A stretch of 64,000 nt of DNA from Quercus robur (lineage: Eukaryota > Streptophyta > Magnoliopsida > Fagales > Fagaceae). The notes beneath the pieces were generated by a model. It had not been told where the DNA came from. It made no database searches and saw only the letters and a list, made by a program, of their open reading frames with translations. The DNA lies in NCBI RefSeq assembly GCF_932294415.1, contig NC_065536.1, positions 44,166,354-44,230,353 of the forward strand. The letters are read 5' to 3'. This document shows, one piece after another, positions 35,281 through 51,738 of the stretch. Position numbers and translations under genes: made by a program. Position 1 is the first letter of the stretch. Every line of letters begins with the position of its first letter.

Positions 35281-37771
35281 CTATGCTTGTGGAGGGTCCT
35301 TCTTGGGATTAGCTATCTTGGATTGGGAATCCCCAGCCTTGGACTTGAGCTCTGCATCCTTAGCTTGAGAGACCACATCCCTGATTGTGAGGGCATCCTC
35401 AGAGTGTTTGGCCTTCATCGGTGGCTGGGCCTCCTTACCCTTCCCAACCCCTTTGGAGACTTTAGCATCGGGAGTAGGGACTTTGGTGGTGGGGAGTTGC
35501 TTAGGAGGAGGGAGTGTAGCTAGAATTTCTCTAATGTCCTCTGGGAAAAAGATATTCCCAGCACTCTTCAGTTCAGAAGTGGCAGGAACCCCAGCCTGAT
35601 TGAGCGCTTCTACCCACGTCTCGGTGCAGTAATCCCTGCACACCCTAACCACCTCTTCGGCCAGCCTCGTCTCTGTGTCCAGCACCCCACGTTTATAGGA
35701 TGCTGTCTTCTCAGCCTCAGCAGCTTCACTGGCCACCCGAGCTGTTTCCTTAACTTTTTCCAACTTGGCCTTGAGATCCAAGACCAACTGTCTCTGGGTG
35801 GCCAGTTCAATCTCGGTTATGTGGAGCTGTTTGCGCTGGTTCTTGGCTTGGGCCTTCGCACTCTTCAAGAAAGATTCAGCACTTAAACGTGCCCTCTTCG
35901 AGGCATTTAGCCTGTCGGCCAGCTCAATATGCTCCTACTTGAGAGCCCCCAGGGACTTTTCATCCTCGGTGCGGGAGTGGGCCTTAGCCCTAACTTAGTT
36001 ACGAGCATCCTTGACTCATTTCTCAGACACGAAAATTTGTTGGGTAACCTGTATAAAAATAACGGAGGAACCCAATGTAAAAAAGGAAAAAGAAAAAGAA
36101 AAAGAATGAAAGGGCGGCTAAGTATTTAATTCAAAGATACATTAGATTACTTACCATTGCAAGGTCCCTCTTCAGGAACAGAAAGAGGTTAGGCTGCTTG
36201 AAGTGCCTAAGAGCATCCATATTTCTAGGAAGGAGAAAAGAGTGCTCTAGGGCTTCAGTAACGTAACTAGAATGCCCCCCTTGGAAGTTTCGAACTGAAG
36301 CGTCCCATGGGATGGCAGTGCCATCCAGCTCCAACTAGGGGGCCTAAGTGCATTGTGTTCGGCGCACCTCGGCCTCAAGGGAGTCCTCCCTGCTTTCAAC
36401 AGAGGAGCCCCTTCTATTTCTGGTAGTCTTTTGCTGCTTCGGGTCCTTTGGGGGGACGATTTCCCCTTTCTCAATTTTCTTCCCCTTCCTCTTCTTCTTT
36501 TGCAAGTTGGGATCTGAGTGCAGGCCGAGAGGAGAAGGAAGGGGGGGGGGGGGGGAGGAAGCTAAGTCTTAGGGGCATCCTTGGATGATGCCCCCTTTCT
36601 TCTAGCCACAAGATCTCTAAGTCCTCTCCTAGGGTTCAAGGTCATCTCCTCCTCTTCATCGGAACTGGTGTCAATCTGAGCAACCAAGAGTCTGGGAGAG
36701 TGGGCTGCAGATAGTCAGTCCAACTCAGCTTTAGAATCTGAGAGCACCACAAGCCTCTCTGGCACTTCTTCTTCTTCTTCTTCAAAACGAAACTGGTCGA
36801 TCTCGGCCTCAAGGGTTCGTGAAAAGGCAGTTTCCTCCCTCAGAGCATCTACTTCTCGTGGGGAACGTTGAATAGGAAGTTCAACCGATGGAAGGTCCTC
36901 TCGAGCCAAGAAACCGGGGCGCAAGACGTTTATCCGGTGGATTCTCGGATTGCCTACCCTTATTGCTTGGCTTGCGTCCTGGAATGCGTTTGACAAGGGC
37001 TCAAAATCTAATACTAAGTGTTCGGCTCGCAGTTGTCCGTCTTCACTCACAAAGATCTTGGACCGCAGCACCTTGTTGAGAGCCTCTACGTTGACAAGAC
37101 TGAGTCTGGGAGCAACGTGCACTTTATCTGCAAAAACATCTGAGGAGTAAACCACGATTAGATTAACGAAATCCATCGTCGAAGTAAAACAAAGTGTTAG
37201 AAAGAAAAGATGGTAAGGCTAAGGGAGCTAAATCCCATACCGAGGAACCTAAACCTAGGGTACCCCACCTGGATCTGCCTCCCGAGTTGGCCATTGAAGA
37301 CCATTGTGCCATTCCCCGGAGGCAATCAGGTAGTCATTCTTTTATGCCTTTGTTGGACTTAGGAAGACATGATATTAGTCTAATAACGTTGAACCGAGAC
37401 TTGAGGTAATATCCGATGCCGGAGAGCTTATGGCACTCATACATATGAACTATATCATGCCACGTGAGTTTCAGGCCCATCTGTTCGCTGAGAGAGTCTA
37501 CGCTACCCAAGATCCTAAATAGCTTAGGGGCGCACTGATAGGGAGTCAATCTATGGTTGATCAAATTTTCTCAGGTCACCCTACCCATAGGAAGGGTCAT
37601 TCCTCCTTCTATAAAAGCGATCACAGGAATGACAACCTCCCCTTCCTTTCTATCTGTGATTATTTGGTCAGGAGCACAATATCGTAGGGCTACTCCCCGC
37701 GGAATGTGATACTTAGCTCTAAAACCTTCCATACCAACATCAGAATCTATGAGGTGCTTGAACCTACCCAT
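35281..37771 (-). pseudogene. Antisense ORF of the Tat-type element (putative gypsy-type transposon protein)
   Basis: Minus-strand reading from ATG at 37771 gives a globular N-terminal region (PRGVALRYCAPDQ, VIPVIAFIEGGMTLP, then LTPYQCAPKLFRIL and LKLTWHDIVHMY). It continues through an Asp/Glu-rich middle (about 36750) to a Lys/Ala/Glu coiled-coil-like region (about 35930-35600) and ends at 35281. A TGA near 37568 (CGA-to-TGA), a frameshift near 37340 and a 15-base G-run at 36541-36555 interrupt it. Tat elements are known to carry such antisense genes of unclear function; the domain name is from memory. It has coding structure but is dead here. Confidence 0.75.
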
Positions 37772-38036
37772 TTGGTTGAGCTAAAGGGAAAGGGGTGAAG
37801 TCTCTAAGAAAAGATAACAGAGAATAAAAGGTCGAGGAGAAAAAAAAAGCTTAAGGATATAGAAACTTACAAGAATAATTACGGTAATTGCTTTTGGTAC
37901 TTCTTAAAGGTTTAAGTTTTTCGGGAAAAAAGACTTGGAGACCTTAGAAATTTGGGGAGCTTTGGGGGTTTGAGAGCTATGGATCTCTGGAGAGTTTGAA
38001 GACTTGTGAAATGGGGAGAAAAAATTTCCCCGGATG

Positions 38037-38045
38037 CCTTATATA
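38037..38045 (-). promoter_or_regulatory. Candidate TATA box for the antisense ORF
   Basis: On the minus strand the sequence reads CTATATAAGGC, about 270 bases upstream of the antisense ORF start at 37771 and outside the 3' LTR. The position suits a dedicated antisense promoter. Confidence 0.5.
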
Positions 38046-38317
38046 GAGGGGGGAGTTGAGTGGGAGTTATCCCGCCCAAAATTCATGGAGAAATATCGAC
38101 CATAGAATCTGCGTCTCACCGTTGGATGCGGGGAGCAAAGTGTCGCTTGGAGCAATTAATGACGCTTCGTGGGCTCCAAAGCGTCAGAAGTAATTATGGG
38201 ACGCGCAAAATGGTAATCCCTCACGTGTGAACCAGAGAAATGAATGGTTTTAATTCTTAAAAATCAAAACCCCACTTTTTCTCCCTGGATAAGAGGGAAA
38301 AACCGGAATTTTGAGGG

Positions 38318-38332
38318 GCTATTGTAGGGATA
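38318..38332 (+). other. Polypurine tract of the Tat-type element
   Basis: GAGGGGCTAT immediately precedes the 3' LTR and is the expected primer for plus-strand DNA synthesis. Confidence 0.6.
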
Positions 38333-39110
38333 AGGGCCCAAAATTGTATATTGGGCTTTGGGCTTTGGTTGAGAACGTTGATTGGTTCGAGGACGAATAA
38401 ACAATAGTAAAGATGTTAAGTTCAGAGTCCCATAAGTAACATGCAAGTGGAAAGGTTGGGGAAGGTGGTCCGAGGATGATTGTCTCCTCGGATAAACGAA
38501 GCACAGATCAAGCATATATTCTATCACTCAGAGTAACCTTCCAAGAAATTCCACTGAGAAGGATGTGCATTATGAACGTACTAGAAGAAGGGGAGATAGG
38601 AAATATCTAAGGAAAATCTGTTGTTTCCGCATTGAATGCCCTGCAACTAATTTTCTGACCGCATTTATGTGGAGAAGATCTCTGAACAGTGCTGCCTTGG
38701 CTACCACAACTCATAGAAGGCTAGAAAGGGTGTTTGATGGGACAAGCACTCAAGTAGGAGCTCAAATGATTAACAAGTGTAGGATCAAGATCGTCTAAAG
38801 GGAAGTAGGAGATCCTCCATGGATAGGGGATTCGAAAATAACAAGAGAAATACTGTAGCAATTAAGAACCAACTCTATAACCAAACTTGTAAGGAATATA
38901 TTAGAACTGATCTCCTCGGACAGTGCCGATGACGATTTTCTCTAATTTAATTCAATCCGTGTTTTTGTTCTTGCCTATTGAGCCCACTTTATTCATGATC
39001 CAACTCATTTTAACCCAGATTTCCAACCCATTCTCTACAAATTCATTGTTTTGGGCTTTTTGGGAGGTCCATCCATTGTTTGGGCTTGGAACTCAAATCT
39101 GGTTCTTACA
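38333..39110 (+). repeat. 3' LTR of the Tat-type element
   Basis: 778 bp, begins TGTAGGGATA and ends TTCTTACA. It is shorter than its partner, mainly because the segment holding the TATA box (at 28696 in the 5' LTR) is missing here. Confidence 0.92.
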
Positions 39111-39115
39111 CTTAC

Positions 39116-41338
39116 CATGTAGCCATATACTGCACAACAAAAATAGAAAAAGGTTAAATTGCATATTGGTCCTTAATTTACATTTCTTTTCAAAATTATT
39201 TTTATTCTTCAAAATGTTTTACGTTATTTCTCATACTTTAAAATTTGTTCAAAAAATTCCCCTCCTTTCTTATACTTTCCCCTCCTTTCTGGGATGCTCT
39301 GCAAAACTCCAAAGATAAGAATTGGGTACACACCACCGTTATTATTCAATTGTGCCTTGTATCATTTCAGGGCTAGTAACGAGAGAATATACAATCAAGG
39401 AGCATCCACATCGGTGAAACTAAAAATTTTAGCATTAAACACCTCGAAAAGATATTTTATCTATTTTAACATGCAATTTTACAACAAATTCTACATCAAT
39501 TCTTTTATTTTTTCCATCAGCCAAACACTATTAATTTTTTTTTTATTAATTTTTCTTGCTAGGGTAAACTGCTAGTCCTGGTAATTCACTGTAGCAAATT
39601 GCCAAAAGCAATTCAGCTTTGGCACCATTGATGTTGGGCACTTTTTGGTGTTTGAGATGGTAAAGTAGCTAACCAAATCGATGCAGGCAACACAACAATT
39701 CGAATACTTATCTGGATGCGATAAGAAGGTGATCAAGAAAGCCCATTTGTCTAGGCTAGTGACCTTTTGCACCTTAGGTACTCGTTGCGCAAGTGGTAGA
39801 GATTTTATTTATTTATTTAATTTTCAATTTATAAGTTAATCTTTAACAAATTTTTTAATTGGATGCCTCATTTTATCAAAAAAAGTTAATCTGATCATTT
39901 TGTCCAAATCTGTTAGCAAATAAAAGCAAATGAAACCGATCAAATGTTTTTTTTTTTAAATGAAAAATGGTCTGATCAAACATGTCATGAATGTTTTTTA
40001 AATTTGTAATTAAAAATTTTTCTTATAAACTGGATAGAAGGACCAAATAGACTCATTTTTAGAAACTAAGGACTAGATTAACAAAAAATAAACTTTTAAG
40101 ATCTAATTTTACATTTCACAGTTCCAAGCTGCATTACAATCACAATTAGTTGCACCTTTTTAGGAGATTAATAACATACTTGACGGCGATATTTCGAGAT
40201 ACAAATAATAGCTAGCTTGATTGAGCTTGCGGGCAAAGTAGCCATTCAAGGCATCAGAGACAAAGCTGAAACCTCAGATTCAATCAAAATGCGACAGTAC
40301 TTGACCAAATTAACAATGCTATGGGCAGAATAAATTTCCCAACTTTCACAGCATCTGAGATGATGTTGTGATAAGTGAAACATCACTTTTTCATGATACC
40401 ACCACCCACAACAACTCTTATGGTACACCAATCACAACTTGGAAATACATAAGGCCAGGGCAAGGCAGCTCATGAATATTGTTATGCATCCTACATCCCA
40501 AGTATGCACGTTATTCCCAAGTTATGGCTTATGGGTATAAACTATAAACAAACTACAAAGAGTTTGGGAGCCAATTACCCGTGCACAAATGCTAAAACAT
40601 GTAGATGTAGAGACATGCGAACTCCACTTAGTACAACATCCTGAAGCATCACATCACTAATATCAAGGGTAAACAATATTTTCAAGGTAATTGAGCCTGA
40701 AAATCTCAATCTCATCTCATAAACAACTTAACTCAGCAAAGTGATAATTATTATTATGTCCATCAAACTCTATACGGCTTTCTACCTTAACTAGAGAGAA
40801 ACAGAAGAAAAGTGATAAGACATTTTTTTGGGGTCAGAGCTAGAATAACTTCACATTGAGAAGCTGTGTAATGGAGTCAGTCCAATCCTACACATTTAAC
40901 ACCAATGGTAACTAATGAAACAATAATTCTAACAGCACAACAGATTTCGCAACATTTTTTCACATGCACTGATTGGCAGGTTGTGATCAGTGTACAATAA
41001 AAGTTATGTTGTACAAATCACAATCTGCCATTAAAAATCTTGTGCAACATTCTAGATGAGCTACTTAATCTTGCATCACACAATCTACTAATTTAATAGA
41101 ACAAGCGCAATGGCAGCACCACTAAGCAACGTTGAATCTAACACCACAGTAATTATCATCAAGACTAATAAAAGTTGGAGTCCAAAATCTCAAATGAAGT
41201 GGTAATAATCACCACATAAAACTCATCACCAAAAGAGAGGTACACATCTATGTTCTCTTTGGATTCAAAAACAAAAACACTAATTGGAAACAAAAATCCA
41301 AAAGACAATGAAACAAAATGCAAAAATACAATAAATAA
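39116..41338. other. Intergenic region and 3' flank of RPL21; no other gene seen
   Basis: Contains AGCATCCACATCGGTGAAAC at about 39400, which resembles the left end of the PIF-type element at 24147, so a truncated copy is possible. The rest is AT-rich. The last few hundred bases before 41339 should include the 3' untranslated region of the minus-strand ribosomal protein gene. Confidence 0.4.
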
Positions 41339-42310
<972 letters not shown>

Positions 42311-43437
42311 TGACTAGTGGTATCGTTGCATTGGGACTGGGAGTAAATTTGTAGAAACAACAATGCTACCAAAGGAACACGATCCTCTCTCTATTTTACG
42401 GTCCAGATTTTATTTCTTGGATTTAATTGTGAAAAAAGTATTATGTTTTTTTTTTTTTTTTTTTTTCTTCCTCAAGGGGAGGATTGAATTCCAGATTTCT
42501 TACAGGTGCTTGGTGTGGCTAAAAATGTTGGTCAACCTAAAAATATTTTTAAGTTGACCATAAAATAACCCCTCTTGAGGTAGCAATTCCAATTTCTGCC
42601 CTCTCTTCACAACAAAACCCCAACCCCCCAAGCCACCCATTCATCTACTGCCATAACCTAGCTGACCCAACCACGACTCGTCCATACGCTACGAGGCTCT
42701 CTCTTTCTCTCTCTCATCGTAGATCCACCCACTTCGTCACACAACTTGAACTTATCTCTCTCAATCTATGCATGTGTTGTGTGTTGATGGATTTGGGTTA
42801 TGGTTGTGACGTTTTGGGTTGTGTTTTTAGTATATTTTCACCACCAACCAAAGACATGAAAATATTTTCCAAATAAGTAACCAAACACCATAAGATAAAT
42901 TTCTTTTAGTTGAAAATATTTTCTTCAAAACAAACTCACCCTTAAATTTGTAATATTTGATCTAGGTTAAATTTGTAATATTTGATCTAGGTTGTGAAAT
43001 AAACTCTCTCCATTTTAAGTGAAATGGAGAGAATACTTTTTTGTTGTAAAACATTACAAATTTTACACCTTGTTGAATAGCAAATTGTGATTGTGGCAAC
43101 ATAACTCTCACAGGAACATGTTATCTCAATAATTACAACTGTCAGTATAACCCATTATTGACATCACTTATATTGTACATCAATTACAATATATGATCTT
43201 AGCAATTTTGAAAATGCAGTGAATTTGTTGTGTCGACTTATTGTTGTAGAAAGTTGGCTGGGCATCAATCATGATTGAGGTGGAAGAAATAACATCCTAC
43301 TACACAACCACAGCCATAAATTGAATGAGAGGCTATCAATAATCTCATCCTCACCCATATTATCTTTCCCCTCCACTCCACCTCATCATTTTAAAACACA
43401 CATTTGCCACTAGACCTGCTGCTGCTGCTAGCAATCC
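42311..43437. other. Intergenic region between RPL21 and GAPA, with repeat debris and GAPA promoter
   Basis: A T-run at 42449-42466 is followed by GGATTGAATTCC, resembling a reversed SINE B box. From about 42530 to 42940 the sequence reads like a decayed inverted-end element (GTTGGTCAACC..., then AACCAAACACC and CAAACTCACCC near the right end, similar in style to 6792-7517). The proximal 400 bases before 43438 should hold the GAPA promoter; I see no unambiguous TATA box. Confidence 0.4.
42944..42993. repeat. Perfect 25-bp tandem duplication upstream of GAPA
   Basis: AAATTTGTAATATTTGATCT plus AGGTT occurs twice head-to-tail with no mismatch, about 450-500 bases before the GAPA start codon. 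Confidence 0.9.
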
Positions 43438-46662
<3,225 letters not shown>

Positions 46663-47816
46663 TCTTCAATATCCTGCTGTTAATGAACTTCTTTCCCGGT
46701 TTAATTTCTTGTAGATTTCTGTTTTTGAAGATATGCAATCAGATTTGAACCTTGATATCTGTATTTCAGAAGTTAAGATACTTGAGCGGTAATTTGTGAA
46801 ATCTGACGCGGCCAAAGATTAAAGAAAAAAAGGCTGAAGTTTGTCAAAGGAGAAAAAGCTTTCAGGCTTAGATTGCTAATTCTCCCCTATGTCCAAGTCG
46901 CTAATAGTTCGTCTTTGTTCTCTTTATCCACTGGCATAGTAAACAAATGCCATCTCAGTATATTTTACAATGAAAATAAGAATGATTTTGGGTCAAGTTT
47001 ATTTAAACCCCAATATAGTCCAAAATTCATCCAAACACACAGATTGAGTTTCAACTGTAGCTATAATATAAATGAACTAAGTTGTTTATGAACAACTCGA
47101 GCTCGACTCGGCAAGATACTTGTTTATGTTTGTTTGTTTAGAAAACAGGCCATATTCAAACCTTAAGTTTAGGCTTGATTATTAGACAAGCCAAGCTCAA
47201 ACATAAAAATGCGTTTGTGAACAAGCTCGTGAACATGAGAGCTCAATTTAATTATACATAATATAATATTTTTATATGTATGCTTATAAAAATATATCTA
47301 TATAGACTTGAAATTTGATTGTATAAGTTTGTCAATAATTTCATATGATATTAGATTATTATTTGTAACTTATTGATGATATAGATAGTATATTTGTAGG
47401 AAAAATTCATAAAATTATGAACATGTAAAATATTTTAGTCATAGTTTCATAATATATAAGAAAAGAACAAGTTAATTAAGTAGCTTGTAAACAAGTTCAA
47501 GCTTGCTTGATAACAAAATGGTGGGGTTATAAACTGGCCTAGTTTTGTCGAGTTGTGAGTGTTCAAGCTTAGCTCAACAAAGAATGTAAAATGTTCAAGT
47601 TTGGCTTAAGCTCGAACCAAGCCTATAAATGATGTTTGAGTCAAGCTTGTTAAAAGGTCTAAAAGCTTGAGCTTGGCTTCACTTGTCTTGACTTGATTTA
47701 TTAGTCAAGCCAAGCTTGAGCTCAATATCAAGCTTTTGAGCTTGAGATCCAACACAACTATATTATCAAGCCCATATCAAGCTTATTATCAAGCCTATTT
47801 AGTTTGCTTAAGTAAT
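46663..47816. other. GAPA 3' flank and AAGCTTGAG-rich repetitive DNA
   Basis: After the GAPA 3' untranslated region, from about 47090 to 47800, the sequence is full of degenerate AAGCTTGAGCTTGG/CTCGAGCTC motifs in both orientations. This is the style of an old dispersed repeat, but no ends or target duplication could be set. No gene is supported. Confidence 0.45.
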
Positions 47817-48026
47817 CCCAACTCCCAATTACTTATAGTATTAGTAAGATATGAGTTTAATTGTCAAGATTATCACCAAGCTCATAAACAAGTAAAAATT
47901 CAGTTTGTTTTGTATTGAACCCTAATGTTTGTAAGCTTTCATTAACAATTTTATTTACTTGGGCTTGGCTCTTTTATCAAACAAGTCTAAAATTAAGGTT
48001 TAAGTTTGAGAAACAAACTAACTGTT

Positions 48027-48029
<3 letters not shown>

Positions 48030-48086
<57 letters not shown>
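48030..48086. repeat. CA dinucleotide microsatellite
   Basis: About 28 uninterrupted AC units. The equivalent position in the duplicated unit (near 56795) has only about eight. Confidence 0.95.
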
Positions 48087-48088
<2 letters not shown>

Positions 48089-48582
48089 AATTACACTCTC
48101 TCACCAAGCTCCAAAACATTACTTAACCCAAAGTACCACTACAAAAAGGCTTAACTACGGTTCAAGTTTGGCTTGTTTATAAACATAAATGAGTTTTTTA
48201 TTGAACCAAAGCCTAGTTATTTATGAATAACTTGGTTTATTTTACAGCCCTACAAAAGGGAAACCCCATCATTTTAACAGTTGAATAATTACAAGCATAA
48301 TTTAAAACAAATCTAGAAGGCCTAACTATCAAAATGAAATGTTATATGCTTAAAACCATCGAATTGTAAGATTAATCCAGTTCAAGAATTTAATGGTAAT
48401 CCCAACTCCTGATTACTTAAAGTAGTAAGATATGAGTTTAATTGTCAAGATTATCACCAAGCTCATAAACAAGTAAAAACTTAGTTTGTTTTGTATTGAG
48501 CCCTAATGTTTATGAGCTTGTTCATTACAATTTTATTTACTTGGGCTTGATTCTTTTATTAAACAAGCCTAAAATTAAGGTT

Positions 48583-49692
48583 TGTAAGGTTGAATTTATT
48601 CAACCATCTAATTGGCTTTATTCCGTGCCAAATTTGCTTGTAATTCAGCATTTAGTAACCTTGTATTTAGGTGGGATTGTTGTAAGGGTAGTGAGTGAGA
48701 TAGTGTGAAGATTGCTCAAGAGTGTGCAAGAAAACAGAGAGTCGCGGCTGGGACTCGCGACTGGACTCGCGGCTTCAACCCGCCAGAATCTGCACACGTG
48801 CCAAGCATGCTGGAAGATGAACAGTCATGCTAGCTGGAGCACTACAGGACAAAACAGGACAACTGGCCATACGGTTAACTCGCGACTGGAACTCGCGACT
48901 TAGTCAAGCCGCGAGGTCAAGCCGCGAGCCACCCCTGTTTTGGAAAAACCTGACGTTTCGCATTCCACTCCTCTTCAGTATAAATACCCTTTTAACCCAC
49001 GATTGAAAGAGGGCTTCCAGAGAGAATTTTGAGAGAGAAACCCTAAAGAAAAACCAGATTGTTTTACCCACAATCTCTACCTTAGAGTCTCATCAAAATC
49101 CCTCACTCTCTTCCTCTCCATTGTCAAATCCTTGAGAGGCCTTTATACCAAACCTGGTTCTCACCATTATCATCTCTGTGAGACAGTCGTTTGGAGTTCT
49201 GGGAAGCAGTTAGGAAGGAGCCAATCTTTATTGGTTGATGCTACGGTGAAGTAGCGGAATCCGGAAAGCTAGAAAAGAAAAAGGTTCGGCGCAACCTCGT
49301 TGGAGCAAGAAGCTTGGAGGGCTTAGGTGCATTGGGTAGATTAGGCTTGGAGGGTCTATTGCTGTCCTTGTATCCCAACTGTATTTTCTAGTGGATTGAT
49401 TACCGCTTGGAGGGCGGCGGAGAGGTTTTTCGCCGAGGTCTTCGGTTTCCTCTTCGATAACATATCTGGTGTTATCGCTGTGTTTGCATCTTCCTTCCTC
49501 TCTATCTCTGCCTTTACATTATCTGCTGTGGTTTATTTTGTTGTGGCTTAGATAGTTGTTTAATCAATACCATGTTATAGCATATGTTAAGTTTCCGCAC
49601 ACTATTGTTTAACATATTGCGTGTGTTGATTAAATTGGTTTTTGGGGGTCTAAACGTTCAAAAGTGTTTTTGTACACGTTTTTGAACTTTCA
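48583..49692 (+). repeat. 5' LTR of copia-type copy 1
   Basis: Begins TGTAAGGTTG and ends GAACTTTCA. Contains a TCGCG-rich block (48741-48930) and a TATA box TATAAATA (48979-48986), which puts the transcript start near 49010. By eye it is base-for-base the same as 55651-56760. Confidence 0.95.
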
Positions 49693-49694
49693 AT

Positions 49695-49706
49695 TGGTAT
49701 CAGAGC
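49695..49706 (+). other. Primer-binding site (initiator Met tRNA)
   Basis: TGGTATCAGAGC, two bases after the 5' LTR, is complementary to the 3' end of plant initiator methionine tRNA and is the standard primer site of plant copia elements. Confidence 0.95.
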
Positions 49707-49767
49707 GGGTACACATCTGTTTGGTTTTATTACCATTGTGTGATCCTTGACTCCCTTTCTTTTTGAG

Positions 49768-51738
49768 ATGGATAGGTCTCAATCCCTTAATGCACCTCCA
49801 TATTTTGATGGAAGTAACTATGCATTTTGGAAGGTTCGTATGAGAGCCTTTTTATGCTCTATTGATGAATCCGTGTGGGATGCTGTTGAGATAGGTTGGA
49901 CCAAACCTGAAGCAGCCAAATCCACATGGGATAAGGCAGCACTTACTGCATCTAATGCTAACAGTAAAGCACTAAATGCTATTTTCTGTGGTGTGTCTCC
50001 AGATGAATTTCACAGGATTTCTCACATTATTATTGCCAAAGATGCATGGGAGATTCTGGAAACAACTTATGAAGGCACGAAGAAGGTGAAAGATACCAAG
50101 TTACAAATGCTGACCACTCGGTTTGAGGAGCTCAAGATGAGTGAGGATGAGTCTTTCGACTCGTTCTATGGGAAGTTAAATGAAGTAGTTGTCAGCAAGT
50201 TTAACTTGGGGGAGAAGATGGAGGATTCCAAGATTGTAAGGAAGATCCTTCGATCATTGCCGGAAAGCTTCCGTGCCAAAGTAACAGCCATTGAAGAGAG
50301 CAAGGATCTTGACGACATCAAGGTGCAGGAGCTGGTTGGTTCTCTACAGACCTATGAAATGTCGCTGCCAAATCAACGGAAGGGTAAATCCATTGCTCTA
50401 AAGACCGTTAATGAGAAGGTGGAAGATCAAGGCTCGTCAGGAGAAGATATGGTGGACAAGGATGTAGCCTATCTTGTTAAAAATTTCAAGAAGTTTTTGA
50501 AATTCAAAAACAATGGAAAATTTGATGATAAGAGAAAATTCCAAAATTCTGGAAGGGAGAAGAGGGATTTCCAAAGGAAAGATGGAAAAGAATCCCAATC
50601 CACACAAGGTGTTACTTGTTTTGAATGCAACGGGCATGGACACTTCAAGAGGGAATGTCCTAACTATTTGAAATCAAAAGGCAAGGTGTATGCCACGACC
50701 TTGAGTGATTCAGACTCGTCCGACTCAGAATCTGAAGAGAGCTGTGATGGAGAAGGAAACTACTCAGCTTTCATGACTATTGCTCATGTTGAGTCTTCGG
50801 ATGAATTAAATTTGCTTGTTCAAGACCTTGGAGAACATAGTGAGGATGACTCACTAGGAATTGTTGAAGAATCGGAAGCTGAAGAAGAAGAATGCACTGC
50901 AACTCTTCAAGAAAATTACAACTCACTTTTGAAGAAATCTGGTGAATACACAAGGGTAGCCAAGGCTGCTGTGAGAAAGATGAAAAAGGCTGAGGAGGAC
51001 TACAAAAGTCTCCTAATCCGGTATAGGGAAGCCAAATGCGAGATTGAAACTCTTAATGGTGAGCTGTCCGAAGCCTACACTAAAGTGAGATTCCTTGAGA
51101 ATGAGGTTGTTCAAGCAAATGCAAAAATAGAGAGGGTCACCACCAAGAAGCTTGATGATGTTATATCATCTCAAAAGAGCTTCTCAGACAAATCCGGACT
51201 GGGATATACCGGAGGAAGTAGCTCAACTGGAAATGTCACCAAAGAAGTGAAGTTTGTGAAGTCCAAAGATCCAGTTGTAGCTGACTCTACGAGTGTGAAC
51301 CTCGAGGTGGAGAAAAAGAAGAATGTGGTAGAACAACGGATGCTGAATCATCGAAATCAGTCTATGGGCAGGTCCGAGTCTCGTGCCAAGTCACGTCCAC
51401 GACCACAAAGAGGTCCTAGAGGAATGTATGTGTGCCATTATTGCGGACTTCAAGGGCACACTCGACCAAATTGCCAAAAGCTGAGGGCAATGAACAGTGC
51501 TACTCCTCAAAGGTCAGGAGGACCAAGAGTTGATAGGAGAACTTGGGCAGGGGATCAACCTAGAGAGCAAAACGGAGATCCCGGAATGATGAACGTGATG
51601 AAGATGATTGGTGCATTCACCAACTGCTTGGAAAGCTTCTCACGAAGGTTTGAAAGCCCTAACTCCCGTACCCAATCCTTTAAGGAAATCACCCCAAACG
51701 CAAGTGACGTGTGGGTGAAAAGGGGTACTCATGCATAA
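49768..51738 (+). CDS. gag polyprotein of copia-type copy 1, intact
   Basis: ATG at 49768 gives 656 aa. The N-terminal capsid-like domain starts APPYFDGSNYAFWKVRMRAF (residues about 9-28), followed by WEILETTYEG and LRSLPESFRAK motifs of the copia gag (UBN2) family. Two CCHC zinc knuckles are present: CFECNGHGHFKREC (around residue 290) and CHYCGLQGHTRPNC (around residue 560). Between them lie a Ser/Asp/Glu-rich acidic stretch and a predicted coiled coil. The Arg-rich zone before the second knuckle suits RNA binding. The product should form particles and package RNA. The stop falls just before the expected protease. No premature stop, so it may be expressed. Confidence 0.92.
   Translation: MDRSQSLNAPPYFDGSNYAFWKVRMRAFLCSIDESVWDAVEIGWTKPEAAKSTWDKAALTASNANSKALNAIFCGVSPDEFHRISHIIIAKDAWEILETTYEGTKKVKDTKLQMLTTRFEELKMSEDESFDSFYGKLNEVVVSKFNLGEKMEDSKIVRKILRSLPESFRAKVTAIEESKDLDDIKVQELVGSLQTYEMSLPNQRKGKSIALKTVNEKVEDQGSSGEDMVDKDVAYLVKNFKKFLKFKNNGKFDDKRKFQNSGREKRDFQRKDGKESQSTQGVTCFECNGHGHFKRECPNYLKSKGKVYATTLSDSDSSDSESEESCDGEGNYSAFMTIAHVESSDELNLLVQDLGEHSEDDSLGIVEESEAEEEECTATLQENYNSLLKKSGEYTRVAKAAVRKMKKAEEDYKSLLIRYREAKCEIETLNGELSEAYTKVRFLENEVVQANAKIERVTTKKLDDVISSQKSFSDKSGLGYTGGSSSTGNVTKEVKFVKSKDPVVADSTSVNLEVEKKKNVVEQRMLNHRNQSMGRSESRAKSRPRPQRGPRGMYVCHYCGLQGHTRPNCQKLRAMNSATPQRSGGPRVDRRTWAGDQPREQNGDPGMMNVMKMIGAFTNCLESFSRRFESPNSRTQSFKEITPNASDVWVKRGTHA

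Larger units (their letters stand above)
28214..39110 (+). mobile_element. Complete, decayed Ty3/gypsy LTR retrotransposon, Tat type with antisense ORF
   Basis: A 10.9-kb element flanked by the 5-base duplication CTTAC (28209-28213 and 39111-39115). Order: 5' LTR, primer site, gag, protease, reverse transcriptase, RNase H, a second (archaeal-type) RNase H, integrase, an 81-bp tandem array, an antisense ORF, polypurine tract, 3' LTR. The dual RNase H and the antisense gene downstream of pol are hallmarks of Tat elements. The LTRs differ at roughly 7-10% of positions by eye, so the insertion is old. Coding frames carry many stops and at least one frameshift. Confidence 0.93.

Noticed and set aside
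42449..42520. Possible minus-strand SINE remnant (T-run followed by GGATTGAATTCC)
   Set aside because: Only a B-box-like fragment is visible; A box and duplication are absent.
48030..48086. CA repeat considered as a CRISPR-like or minisatellite array
   Set aside because: Simple dinucleotide microsatellite with no spacers.
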